Positions 1 to 7,715 of a stretch of DNA of 64,000 nt are shown here, piece after piece. The DNA comes from JADLHS01 sp044225555. GTDB lineage: Bacteria > Verrucomicrobiota > Verrucomicrobiia > Limisphaerales > JADLHS01. A model generated the notes under the pieces. That model made no database searches. It was not told where the DNA came from and saw only the letters and a list, made by a program, of their open reading frames with translations. Location of the stretch: assembly GCA_044225555.1 (NCBI GenBank), contig JBGAIM010000008.1, positions 186,001-250,000 on the forward strand. The letters run 5' to 3'. A program made the position numbers and the translations under genes. Numbering within the stretch: position 1 is the stretch's first letter; every line of letters begins with the position of its first letter.

Positions 1-626
1 TCCAGCTTTTCATCGCTGAACAACAAGGGGTCGCCGCCGCTCAACAGGACGTCGCGGATTTCGGGATGTTGCTCGATGTAGGCGATTTGTTTGTCGAACT
101 CCGGATGAAAATCATAGCCGGTGGCATTGCTCACGAGCCGGGAGCGGGTGCAGTAACGGCAATAGGCGGCGCAACGGTCCGTGACCAGAAACAGCACGCG
201 ATCCGGGTAGCGGTGAACCAACCCCGGCACGGGCGAATGGGAATCCTCGCCGCAGGGGTCGGACATCTCCCACGCCGCCGTGTGGGTTTCCTCGACGCGG
301 GGAATAACCTGCTGGCGGATGGGGCAGTGTTCATCCGCCGGATCGATCAGGTTGAAAAAATAGGGCGTGATGGCGAGGGCGAGCTTGTGATTGGCGAGCT
401 TGGTGCCGGCGTATTCCTCCGGCGTGAGCGTCGGCATCAATCGCTGAAGCTGCTCGAGCGTGGTGATGCGGTGTTTAAGCTGCCAGCGCCAGTCATTCCA
501 GTCGGGGTCGGAGACATCGTGCCAGAAGCCGCGTCCGTGCGAGTGAAATTCCTTGAGCGAGTTGAGACGACCCAGCGCTGGCGGTTCGTCCTTGCTCGGG
601 GGTGGGGTTTCGGTATCGCTGTGCAT
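1..626 (-). CDS. KamA-family radical SAM protein (lysine 2,3-aminomutase-like), 3' end outside window
   Basis: The minus-strand frame stays open to the left edge, so about 208 N-terminal residues are visible. It begins at an ATG (624-626). Around residues 152-159 it has CAAYCRYC, the CxxxCxxC cluster that binds the [4Fe-4S] of radical SAM enzymes, and further on LLSGGDPLL, the SAM-contacting GGDP segment. The N-terminal blocks WNDWRWQL and ITPYFFNLIDP are typical of the KamA family, which moves the alpha-amino group of L-lysine to the beta position using PLP and SAM. The EF-P-lysine mutase EpmB belongs to the same superfamily. The PLP lysine and zinc cysteines lie beyond the window, so substrate cannot be decided. 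It lies 81 bp downstream of the cNMP-binding gene on the same strand. Confidence 0.88.
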   Translation of the reverse strand, partial: MHSDTETPPPSKDEPPALGRLNSLKEFHSHGRGFWHDVSDPDWNDWRWQLKHRITTLEQLQRLMPTLTPEEYAGTKLANHKLALAITPYFFNLIDPADEHCPIRQQVIPRVEETHTAAWEMSDPCGEDSHSPVPGLVHRYPDRVLFLVTDRCAAYCRYCTRSRLVSNATGYDFHPEFDKQIAYIEQHPEIRDVLLSGGDPLLFSDEKL

Positions 627-707
627 CGTTTGCCAGCGCACTATATGTTTGAACCGGGCGGTGTCAAGTTGGCCGCTTTGGGCGCAAAACCAGGGTGATT
701 GGCCGCG

Positions 708-1463
708 TCAAACCCGGTCGGCCCGGGCGCTGCGGCCCCCGGCCTTCGGGGTCTGGGGCAAGGTGAGCGTTTGCATCATCAGCAGGGAATCCACGTAGCG
801 CCGGTTCACCACGCGCAAACGGCCCACCAGAATCTGACTGAGCGAGTAGATGAAGGGTTCGGCGAGCGCGGGGGCTTCATGCCGGAGCTTGTTGAAGGAA
901 ATCGTGGAAATCTTCAACAACGTGCTGCGTTCGTTGGCAATCACGTCCGCCGAGCGCGGCCCTTGGTCGAGCAGGGAAACCTCACCGAAGAAATCTCCGG
1001 CCTTCAAGGTGGCCAGAATGGATTCCTTGCCGCGACGGGTGACGCTCACCCGTAACTCGCCTTCCAGAATCAAGAACATGGCGTCGCCGGGATCGCCCTC
1101 GCTGACGGCGGTGGCCAGGGATTCCAATGAGACGATCTCCATGTAGCGAATAAACGACTCCAGCTGGGCATCGTTGAAACCGGCGAGCACTTTGACCCGC
1201 AACATGACGTCGGGATTCACGCCTGCGCGGATGGCGCCGGCCAGATGGCCCGGCCGGAATTGGGTGGGATCGAACAGCAGCTTGAGTTCGTCCATGGCCG
1301 AGGCTTTGAGCCAGGTGCTGCGGCGTTCGCAATAAACCCAGGTGTCGGCGGTGACGCGCTTCTGGCGGACCCAATCAACCAGTGTGAGCAGGTCGAAGGG
1401 GCCATAAACGATCTTTTCCGTGGCCCAAACCCGGTAGGTGGACGCTAAGACTTTGGTTTCCAT
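708..1463 (-). CDS. GYF-like domain plus cyclic nucleotide-binding domain protein
   Basis: A 251-residue protein starting at METKVLAS; the frame continues upstream but this ATG precedes the first domain. Residues about 7-55 (WATEKIVYGPFDLLTLVDW, then TWVYCERRSTWLKAS) resemble a GYF_2 domain, a small fold seen in bacterial membrane and signalling proteins. Residues about 110-215 form a CRP-type cNMP-binding beta-roll with DFFGEVSLLDQGPRSADV as the phosphate-binding cassette. No helix-turn-helix follows the roll, so it is probably not a DNA-binding CRP-family regulator. It could be a ligand-sensing adaptor; the ligand is unknown. No membrane helix or signal peptide is visible. Confidence 0.8.
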   Translation of the reverse strand: METKVLASTYRVWATEKIVYGPFDLLTLVDWVRQKRVTADTWVYCERRSTWLKASAMDELKLLFDPTQFRPGHLAGAIRAGVNPDVMLRVKVLAGFNDAQLESFIRYMEIVSLESLATAVSEGDPGDAMFLILEGELRVSVTRRGKESILATLKAGDFFGEVSLLDQGPRSADVIANERSTLLKISTISFNKLRHEAPALAEPFIYSLSQILVGRLRVVNRRYVDSLLMMQTLTLPQTPKAGGRSARADRV

Positions 1464-1626
1464 CGTGTCTGTCTGGATTCCGGCGGGATGCACGCCTGGG
1501 CGAATCACTTTGATTTTTTTACCCTGCGCGAAGGTTCTGCCAGTTCCCGCTGAGAATTGCAAGGGCGCGCACCAGATTTTTTGTTTTAACCAGAAATTTG
1601 CCTGAATTCCTCCGGCCCGCGTGTGC

Positions 1627-2589
1627 TTACTTGGTTTCGTGCAGCCCCGCTAACACGGCTCGCGCGATGGTCGGGATGATTTCCTTGTCCTTCGAATGGC
1701 CGACCGTGAAAGTGACGAGAATGAACCGCTCGCCGGTCGGTAGTTCGACGTACGCGGCATCGTGGCGCACTTCGCTCGTCCAGCCGGCCTTCGACCAGAG
1801 CTTCGCGCCGGCGGGCAGGACCGCGCCGGTGTATTCGCGCGACTGTGCGTTGCCTTCGGTCGCGAACGGCTGCCGTTCGTGCAACTCCAGCATCTGGCGG
1901 CTGCGCCCGGGTGTGACCGCGCGGCCCGTGACAATTTCCGTGAACAACCGCGCGGTGGCCTCGGCGGTGAGCCAGTTGCGGTTGTCCGGTGGCGGCTGTT
2001 TCGCCAGTTGCTGCTCACGACCGTACGGACCTTCGCACCAGGTCTTGCGATTCACATTGATGTTTTGATAGCCGAGTTCTTTGAAATAACGATTCACCGC
2101 ATCGCGTTTCTGAAACCAGGCGTCGAACTCCGCGGGCGGCAGCTCCGGGCCGCTGGTCGTGCCCGTGATTTGGTCCACGACGTAACCCGTGGCTTCGTTG
2201 TAGGAATCCACGATCATATCCCGCATGGCCCGGCGGAGTTCCTCGGTATCCTGCAACTTGCCATCCTCCAGCCAGCGATGCGCAGCGGCGAGGTAGAACA
2301 TCTTGATGACGCTGGCGGGATAAATCCGTTCGCCGCCGCGATAACTTCCCCATTCCGGTTGCGTGGGTTCACGCAGGTCCACCAGCGTGACCGCGAGTTG
2401 ATTCGACTCCAGCTTGATTGGGGCGAACTCCTTGAGCGCGCCTTGCGCGGCGTTGTCCACGATCTTCTGGAGGCGCGGCGAAAGCCGGAACTCCAGTGGC
2501 CTTTGATTGGTTTGCGACACGGCGTCCTGCACGAGGCCGGAAAGTAGCAAGCCAGCCAGGAAAAGGGGAGCGCGGAAGTTTGAACTCAT
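1627..2589 (-). CDS. Class A beta-lactamase-like serine hydrolase, secreted
   Basis: About 320 residues, starting at MSSNFRAP; an in-frame ATG lies six codons upstream. The N-terminus is a signal peptide. Three active-site boxes of the penicillin-recognising fold are present: SVIK (SxxK, Ser about 93), SYN (about 129-131, the SDN box) and KAG (about 267, the KTG box). This matches the Beta-lactamase2 family. I do not see a clear omega-loop ExxxN, so a true beta-lactamase is uncertain; a periplasmic peptidase or DD-peptidase-like role is equally possible. The gene is divergent from trigger factor and stands alone. Confidence 0.8.
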   Translation of the reverse strand: MSSNFRAPLFLAGLLLSGLVQDAVSQTNQRPLEFRLSPRLQKIVDNAAQGALKEFAPIKLESNQLAVTLVDLREPTQPEWGSYRGGERIYPASVIKMFYLAAAHRWLEDGKLQDTEELRRAMRDMIVDSYNEATGYVVDQITGTTSGPELPPAEFDAWFQKRDAVNRYFKELGYQNINVNRKTWCEGPYGREQQLAKQPPPDNRNWLTAEATARLFTEIVTGRAVTPGRSRQMLELHERQPFATEGNAQSREYTGAVLPAGAKLWSKAGWTSEVRHDAAYVELPTGERFILVTFTVGHSKDKEIIPTIARAVLAGLHETK

Positions 2590-2648
2590 GTCGCCGATGA
2601 AGCCCAAGGCACAAAGGCGTGTCGAGCCGTTTTGAGCCGAACGCGTTC

Positions 2649-2677
2649 TTGACGGTCAGGCACGACTTCCCTAGGCT
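2649..2677 (+). promoter_or_regulatory. Candidate sigma-70-type promoter of tig
   Basis: TTGACG at 2649-2654, a 17-bp spacer, then TAGGCT at 2672-2677. This predicts a start near 2684 and a leader of about 56 nt. The same two boxes recur upstream of the DAHP synthase leader at 28290-28317, which supports the assignment. Predicted by eye only. Confidence 0.5.
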
Positions 2678-2740
2678 TTCCGGCCCGTTGAATCGCGGAA
2701 ACCAGTCCGGCTCTCCATTTTCAACGGAACAACACACTTT

Positions 2741-4051
2741 ATGAACGTCACAGTCGAGAACTTGGCCCCGTGCAAGAAACTGGTGCGGGTGGAATTGGAT
2801 GCGCCCGAGGTGGACGCCGCCTTCGCCGCCACCGAAAAGGATTTTCAGAAGCAGGCGAGTCTGCCCGGTTTCCGTCCCGGCAAGGCGCCCATTCCCATGG
2901 TCGTCCGGAAGTACGAAACGGAAATCAAGGATGAGGTCAAACGCAAGCTCATCGGCGATTCCTACCGCAAGGCGCTCGAGGAAAAGAAAATTGACGTGCT
3001 CGGCTATCCAGACATCGAGGAGATTCAGTTTGGGCGCGGCCAGGCGCTGCAATTCGCCGCCACCATCGAGACGCCGCCGGATTTTCAACTGCCCGAATAC
3101 AAAGGGTTGCCCGTAAAGCGCGAGGACAAAGCCGTGACTGACGAGGACGTGGTCAAAGCGCTGGACATGTTGCGCGAGCAGAAGGCGGATTTCAAAAAGG
3201 CGGAGCGTCCGCTGGCCAATGGCGACATCGCCGTGGTGAATTACACCGGCACGAGCGAGGGCAAGCCGCTCACCGAAATTGCGCCGACTGCCAAGGGGTT
3301 GACGCAGCAGCAGGGATTCTGGGTGGAGATGAAGCCGGATTCGTTCGTGCCCGGTTTTGCCGATCAGTTGTTGGGCGCGAAGGCGGGCGACAAACGCACC
3401 GTGAATGTGGATTTCCCGGCGGATTTCGTGAACAAGGAATTGTCCGGTCGCAAAGGGCTGTACGAAGTCGAAGTGGTCGAGGTGCGCGAAAAGACCTTGC
3501 CAACCTTGGATGACGCATTCGCCAAACTTTACGAGGCTGAAAGCCTGGAGAAACTCCGCGAGGGCGTGCGGCGCGACTTGGAGAGCGAGTTGAAATACAA
3601 GCAGAGCAAGGATACCCGCGGACAGTTGCTCAGTGCCTTGATGGGCCGGGTGAATTTTGACCTGCCGGAAGGCGCGGTGGCCAACGAGACGCGCAACGTC
3701 GTCTATGATCTCGTGCGCGAAAACACCAAGCGCGGCGTGTCCCGCGACATCATCGAGAAGGAGAAGGATGCGATTTACTCCGCCGCCACCAGCAATGCGA
3801 AGGATCGCGTGAAGCTGTCTTTCCTCGTGCAACGCATCGCCGAGAAGGAGGAGATCAAGGTGTCGCAGGAAGAGGTGTTGCGCCGCATTCAGACCATGGC
3901 GGCCATGTACCAGATTCCGCCGGACAAGTTCATCAAGGATTTGCAGAAGCGCAACGGCATCGTCGAGATTTACGACCAGCTCGCGCACGAGAAGGTTATG
4001 GAGTTTCTCGAGAAGAACGCGGCGGTTGAAACGGTGCCGGCGAAAGCTTAA
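2741..4051 (+). CDS. tig: Trigger factor (ribosome-associated chaperone, peptidyl-prolyl isomerase)
   Basis: 436 residues, the usual length of the family. The N-terminal domain (1 to about 115) carries the ribosome-docking signature GFRPGKAP. A central FKBP-like domain (about 160-245) has ANGDIAVVNYTG and FVPGFADQLLGAKAGDKR, and a long helical C-terminal chaperone domain follows. It binds nascent chains at the ribosomal exit tunnel (L23). The usual clpP-clpX neighbours are absent; ribH follows after 11 bp and may be co-transcribed. The ATG at 2741 has no strong Shine-Dalgarno sequence. Confidence 0.97.
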   Translation: MNVTVENLAPCKKLVRVELDAPEVDAAFAATEKDFQKQASLPGFRPGKAPIPMVVRKYETEIKDEVKRKLIGDSYRKALEEKKIDVLGYPDIEEIQFGRGQALQFAATIETPPDFQLPEYKGLPVKREDKAVTDEDVVKALDMLREQKADFKKAERPLANGDIAVVNYTGTSEGKPLTEIAPTAKGLTQQQGFWVEMKPDSFVPGFADQLLGAKAGDKRTVNVDFPADFVNKELSGRKGLYEVEVVEVREKTLPTLDDAFAKLYEAESLEKLREGVRRDLESELKYKQSKDTRGQLLSALMGRVNFDLPEGAVANETRNVVYDLVRENTKRGVSRDIIEKEKDAIYSAATSNAKDRVKLSFLVQRIAEKEEIKVSQEEVLRRIQTMAAMYQIPPDKFIKDLQKRNGIVEIYDQLAHEKVMEFLEKNAAVETVPAKA

Positions 4052-4062
4052 GACCATTTCCC

Positions 4063-4527
4063 ATGCTGAAGCCGGTGCGCAAAACCAAGGTGACGAAGAC
4101 CGGTGGGAGTTTTGCCATCGTCGCCTCGCGCTACAACGGCGAGTACGTGGACGCGATGGTGCATGCGGCGCGCGAGGAATTACACCGGGCCGGGGCCAAG
4201 GTGCGGATTGTGCGCGTGCCGGGCGCATTTGAGATTCCTGCGGTGGCGGCGAAACTGGCGGCGCGCGGGCGTTACGCCGGCGTGATTTGTCTCGGCGTGA
4301 TCTTCCAAGGCGAGACGAGTCACGCGCAGCACATTGGCTGGGGCGTGACGCATGCGTTGGCGCAGATTCAAGTGCTGCACAAGCTCCCCGTCATCCACGG
4401 AGTATTCGTTTTTGACAAAGTCAAACATGCACGGGTCCGCTGCCTGAATCCGGAGCACAATCGCGGCACCGAGGCCGCCCACACGGCGCTGGAGATGTCG
4501 CGGGTGATGGCGACGCTTGGGGTTTGA
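4063..4527 (+). CDS. ribH: 6,7-dimethyl-8-ribityllumazine synthase (riboflavin synthesis)
   Basis: 154 residues with the family landmarks IVASRYNGEYV, VRVPGAFEIPAVAAKLA and GVIFQGETSHAQHI. It condenses 5-amino-6-ribitylamino-uracil with 3,4-dihydroxybutanone 4-phosphate to give the direct precursor of riboflavin. The catalytic His corresponds to that in TSHAQH. Two spots differ from common sequences: the usual IRG is FQG, and the loop after VIHGVF is FDKVKHARVR instead of the familiar TTDTIEQA. Other rib genes are not nearby, and I found no FMN-riboswitch-like leader in the 11-bp gap after tig. Confidence 0.9.
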   Translation: MLKPVRKTKVTKTGGSFAIVASRYNGEYVDAMVHAAREELHRAGAKVRIVRVPGAFEIPAVAAKLAARGRYAGVICLGVIFQGETSHAQHIGWGVTHALAQIQVLHKLPVIHGVFVFDKVKHARVRCLNPEHNRGTEAAHTALEMSRVMATLGV

Positions 4528-4561
4528 GGCTTTGAACAAGTCGGATTAGCGGGCGTCAAAG

Positions 4562-4590
4562 TTGCAATGAGCGCGCATGAAACGTATGAG
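4562..4590 (+). promoter_or_regulatory. Candidate promoter of the cupredoxin-like gene
   Basis: TTGCAA at 4562-4567, a 17-bp spacer, and TATGAG at 4585-4590, about 72 bp upstream of the start codon. Predicted by eye. Confidence 0.4.
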
Positions 4591-4662
4591 GCCACCCTTG
4601 CTTCGCTGAAATCGGACTGTTAGTGTCCACGTGCTTTTTTAATACGGACAACAATAGAAACT

Positions 4663-5373
4663 ATGAAAATGAATCGTTCACTCGCGGTGGTCGCCGGCTT
4701 CACCGCCGCGCTGCAAATTGCGACTGCGGGCAATCTTACCGGCAAGGTTACCTTGAGCGGGAATCCCCCAGCCGAAAAGGAAATCACCCCGCTGAAGGAA
4801 GATGCCACCTGTGGCAAGCTCACCACCGGCACCCCCATGACCAAGTTCTTCGTCGTCAGCCCCGACAAGGGACTGGCTGACGTGGTGGTCATCGTGAAGG
4901 GCTTGGAAGGCAAGTCCACCGGTGCTGCGGCTGCGCCGGCAGTGCTGGATCAAAAGGGCTGCGAATACACGCCGTCCATTCTCGCCGTGCAGACTGGTCA
5001 GAAGATTGATGTAAAGAATTCCGATCCGGTGATGCACAATGTGCATTCCGTGCCGACGGTCTCGGGCAATCCCGAGGAAAACAAGGCCCAGATGGCCGGT
5101 TCGGCTGACCTCGTGTTCAGCATGCCCAAGGCGGAGAACTTCGCGAAGTTCAAATGTGATGTCCATCCCTGGATGTTCGCGTGGGTTACTGTGGTGGATC
5201 ATCCTTACTTTGCCGTGACCGGCAAGGATGGCGCGTTCACCATCAAGGACGTGCCGCCTGGTAAATACAAGGTCGTGGCCCTGCACCGCAAGGGCGCGCC
5301 CGCCGGCGTGGAGAAGGAAATCGAAGTGACTGCAGACGGCGCAAAGGCGGACTTCACCATCGAAGTCAAGTAA
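4663..5373 (+). CDS. Cupredoxin-like periplasmic protein with carboxypeptidase-regulatory-like C-terminus
   Basis: 236 residues with a signal peptide (MKMNRSLAVVAGFTAALQ...). The centre holds candidate type-1 copper ligands: His in DPVMHNVHS and Cys, His and Met in KCDVHPWM. The last 50 residues (VTGKDGAFTIKDVPPGKYKVVALHRKG) match carboxypeptidase regulatory-like or transthyretin-type folds. Proteins of this build are found next to respiratory genes in PVC bacteria and are thought to carry electrons or copper, which is inference here. It precedes the heme A/cytochrome oxidase block, but a terminator-like hairpin follows it, so it is probably a separate transcript. Confidence 0.82.
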   Translation: MKMNRSLAVVAGFTAALQIATAGNLTGKVTLSGNPPAEKEITPLKEDATCGKLTTGTPMTKFFVVSPDKGLADVVVIVKGLEGKSTGAAAAPAVLDQKGCEYTPSILAVQTGQKIDVKNSDPVMHNVHSVPTVSGNPEENKAQMAGSADLVFSMPKAENFAKFKCDVHPWMFAWVTVVDHPYFAVTGKDGAFTIKDVPPGKYKVVALHRKGAPAGVEKEIEVTADGAKADFTIEVK

Positions 5374-5391
5374 GCCAGTTTGTTTTTGGGG

Positions 5392-5426
5392 AAACCGCTG
5401 CGGCTGGGCAAAGCTGCGGCGGTTTT
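5392..5426 (+). terminator. Intrinsic terminator after the cupredoxin-like gene
   Basis: AAACCGC (5392-5398) pairs with GCGGTTT (5419-5425). The stem continues as TGCGGC/GCTGCG with wobble pairs, the loop is about 8 nt, and TTTTCGCTTT follows. It lies 18 bp after the stop codon. Confidence 0.7.
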
Positions 5427-5456
5427 CGCTTTCATGGGTTACGGTTTTCATTCCCA

Positions 5457-6707
5457 GTGACACAACATAAATCCCCGGTCTGGCTGCATCGTTTCGCCGT
5501 GATGACGGCGCTGGCGACGCTTGGCTTGGTGGTGTTGGGTGGGCTAGTGACGAGTCATGGCGTGGGGATGGCGGTGCCGGACTGGCCGACCAGTTACGGT
5601 TACAACATGTTTGCGTTGCCAGTTTCGATGTGGCTCACCGGTGGAGTTTTTCATGAACACACGCATCGCTTGTGGGCGTCGGCGGTGGGCGTGTTGGTGG
5701 TGGCGTTGACGCGCTGGCTGGGCGGGCGCAAGGCGTGCGTCCCGCTAATGGTTGTGGGGCTGACGGAGATTGTGACGGGCATGATCCTGTTGCGCCTGGG
5801 CGCGGATTGGAAGGGAACGGGGCATTTCCTTTCTGGCATCGGGGGCGTCGTGCTGCTGGGGGGAGTTGTCTGGGTAAAGCATGCGCCCGCGGCGAAACCC
5901 TTGCCGGCGCTGGGTTGGCTGGCGTTTGGGCTCGTGCAATTGCAGGGATTGCTGGGCGGTCTCCGAGTGGTGTTGGACGCGCAGATTGTTACGGACGTAC
6001 GGTTGGGAACCGCATTTGGGATTGTTCACGGCTGTTTGGGACAGGCGTTTTTGGTTTTGTTGTGTGTCATCGCGCTGCTCACCAGCCGCGGGTGGCGTGA
6101 ACAATACAAGGTCCGACTGACTGACAGCGTACCGGCCAACGTCGCTCTGGGGCGATTGTTCGTGCTGGTGACGGCTTTGATTTTTCTCCAATTGATGATT
6201 GGTGCGACGATGCGGCATCAACACGCTGGGCTGGCGATTCCCGATTTCCCGCTCGCCTATGGCAAAATCTGGCCGGACTTGAGCGCGGAGGCAGTAGCTC
6301 GCTACAACCAGCAGCGCGTGGAAATCACGGCGGCGAATGCCATCACCCCGTTTCAAGTCTGGTTGCAGATGGTGCATCGGCTGATGGCGCTGGTGGTATT
6401 GTTTGGCGTGGGTTTCACTGCCTGGCAGGTGCGGCGGGTGGGCGGGGCGCGGCCCGTTCGCCTGATTGCTTCGGCCTGGCTGGGTTTGATTCTGGTTCAA
6501 GTGGCGCTGGGGGCGTGGACCATCTGGTCCAACAAGGCGGCGGACATCGCCACGGCCCATGTGCTGGTGGGCGCACTTTCGCTCGTGACAGGCGTGGTCG
6601 GTTGCATTATTTCTTCCCGCCGTTTTACCGGGGCAACTGTGGCGCAGGGTGCGCCAAGCGCGGAAGGTCCATGTACTGACTGCGCGCCGGTGACTGTAAA
6701 TTCGTGA
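5457..6707 (+). CDS. ctaA: Heme A synthase (COX15/CtaA family)
   Basis: 416 residues from a GTG start (5457); an alternative ATG lies 15 codons in. It is a polytopic membrane protein with about eight hydrophobic helices in two related halves. Paired histidine motifs are visible, such as VFHEHTHRLWASAVG and, in the second half, TMRHQHAGLAIPDFPL and QMVHRLMALVV. The enzyme oxidises the C8 methyl of heme O to the formyl group of heme A. Its last codons overlap the GTG start of ctaB (GTGA), so translation is likely coupled. Confidence 0.92.
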   Translation: MTQHKSPVWLHRFAVMTALATLGLVVLGGLVTSHGVGMAVPDWPTSYGYNMFALPVSMWLTGGVFHEHTHRLWASAVGVLVVALTRWLGGRKACVPLMVVGLTEIVTGMILLRLGADWKGTGHFLSGIGGVVLLGGVVWVKHAPAAKPLPALGWLAFGLVQLQGLLGGLRVVLDAQIVTDVRLGTAFGIVHGCLGQAFLVLLCVIALLTSRGWREQYKVRLTDSVPANVALGRLFVLVTALIFLQLMIGATMRHQHAGLAIPDFPLAYGKIWPDLSAEAVARYNQQRVEITAANAITPFQVWLQMVHRLMALVVLFGVGFTAWQVRRVGGARPVRLIASAWLGLILVQVALGAWTIWSNKAADIATAHVLVGALSLVTGVVGCIISSRRFTGATVAQGAPSAEGPCTDCAPVTVNS

Positions 6708-7609
6708 ATAACGCAACCACGCAAGATTTTGTTCAGGCGACCGTCCCGGTCAAAAGCTGGCTCGCGGTCTATGCCGATCTTATCAAGGCGCGACTGACCA
6801 CGCTGGTGCTGCTGACCACGCTTGTCGGTTTCTACGTCGGCTTCGAGGGGCCGATGAATTATCTGCTGATGTTTCACGCGCTCTTCGGCACGGCGCTGGT
6901 GGCGAGTGGCGCGGCGGCGTTAAACCAGTTGCTCGAACGCGAATACGACGCGCGGATGCGCCGCACAGCGGGCCGACCGCTGCCCTCCGGTCGGTTACAA
7001 CCGGTGACGGTGATGCTCTTCGGTGGAGTGTGCTCGCTGGCGGGGACGATCTGGCTGGCGCTGTTGGTGAATCCGTTGACGAGCGTGTTGGGCGCGGTTT
7101 CGCTGGTGAGTTACCTTTTCATCTATACGCCGTTAAAGCGTCTCACCTGGTTGAACACGGCGATGGGCGCGATTCCCGGCGCGCTGCCGCCATTGATGGG
7201 CTGGGCCGCCGCGCGCGGCGAACTGGCTGGTGGCGGCTGGGTCTTGTTTGCCATTCTGGCGTTGTGGCAATTGCCGCACTTCTTTGCCATCGCCTGGATT
7301 TACCAGGAGGAATACGCCAAGGCCGGTTTCAAAATGTTGCCATCGGTGGACCCGGACGGCAGCCGCACCGCGCATCAATCCGTTAATCACACCATGTTAC
7401 TGCTGCCGGTCAGTCTGTGTCCGTTCCTGTTTCATCTGGCCGGAACCTTTTACCTCGCGGGGGCGATGATCCTGGGGGTGGGGTATTTGTGGTGCGCCAT
7501 TCGCTTTGCGAAGCGACTCGATGTCAAAAGTGCGAAGCAGTTATTTCTCGCGTCAATCCTGTATCTCCCGCTGCTACTGATCTTATTGGTGGTGGACAAG
7601 ACTCGTTAA
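6704..7609 (+). CDS. ctaB: Protoheme IX farnesyltransferase (heme O synthase)
   Basis: 301 residues, GTG start overlapping the ctaA stop by 4 bp. A UbiA-family prenyltransferase: NQLLEREYDARMRRTAGRP carries the Asp-rich prenyl-diphosphate-binding motif and YIYTPLKR-type loop (FIYTPLKRLTWLNT) follows. WQLPHFFAIAWIYQEEY is the heme O synthase signature. It attaches farnesyl to heme B and, with ctaA, supplies heme A for the oxidase encoded downstream. About nine membrane helices are predicted by inspection. Confidence 0.95.
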   Translation: MNNATTQDFVQATVPVKSWLAVYADLIKARLTTLVLLTTLVGFYVGFEGPMNYLLMFHALFGTALVASGAAALNQLLEREYDARMRRTAGRPLPSGRLQPVTVMLFGGVCSLAGTIWLALLVNPLTSVLGAVSLVSYLFIYTPLKRLTWLNTAMGAIPGALPPLMGWAAARGELAGGGWVLFAILALWQLPHFFAIAWIYQEEYAKAGFKMLPSVDPDGSRTAHQSVNHTMLLLPVSLCPFLFHLAGTFYLAGAMILGVGYLWCAIRFAKRLDVKSAKQLFLASILYLPLLLILLVVDKTR

Positions 7610-7623
7610 TAACTACTCGGCGA

Positions 7624-7652
7624 TTGACAAGTGGCGGACAGAATCATTAACT
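7624..7652 (+). promoter_or_regulatory. Candidate internal promoter for the cytochrome oxidase genes
   Basis: TTGACA at 7624-7629, a 17-bp spacer and TTAACT at 7647-7652, in the 106-bp gap between ctaB and ctaD. This would allow oxidase subunits to be transcribed independently of heme A synthesis. Predicted by eye. Confidence 0.45.
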
Positions 7653-7715
7653 CGCAGCTTTTTATCTGTGGCTCTGGAATCGGTTTGGATCAACGCCGGT
7701 TGAATTTCGACAAAC

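Noticed and set aside
2369..4228. A 619-codon open frame on the minus strand opposite tig and ribH
   Set aside because: It lies antisense to two well-identified genes and has the composition of a GC-rich shadow frame with no recognisable domain.
4528..4662. Possible riboswitch near ribH or before the cupredoxin gene
   Set aside because: No multi-stem FMN-type structure or conserved core could be found; only a promoter-like pair of boxes.
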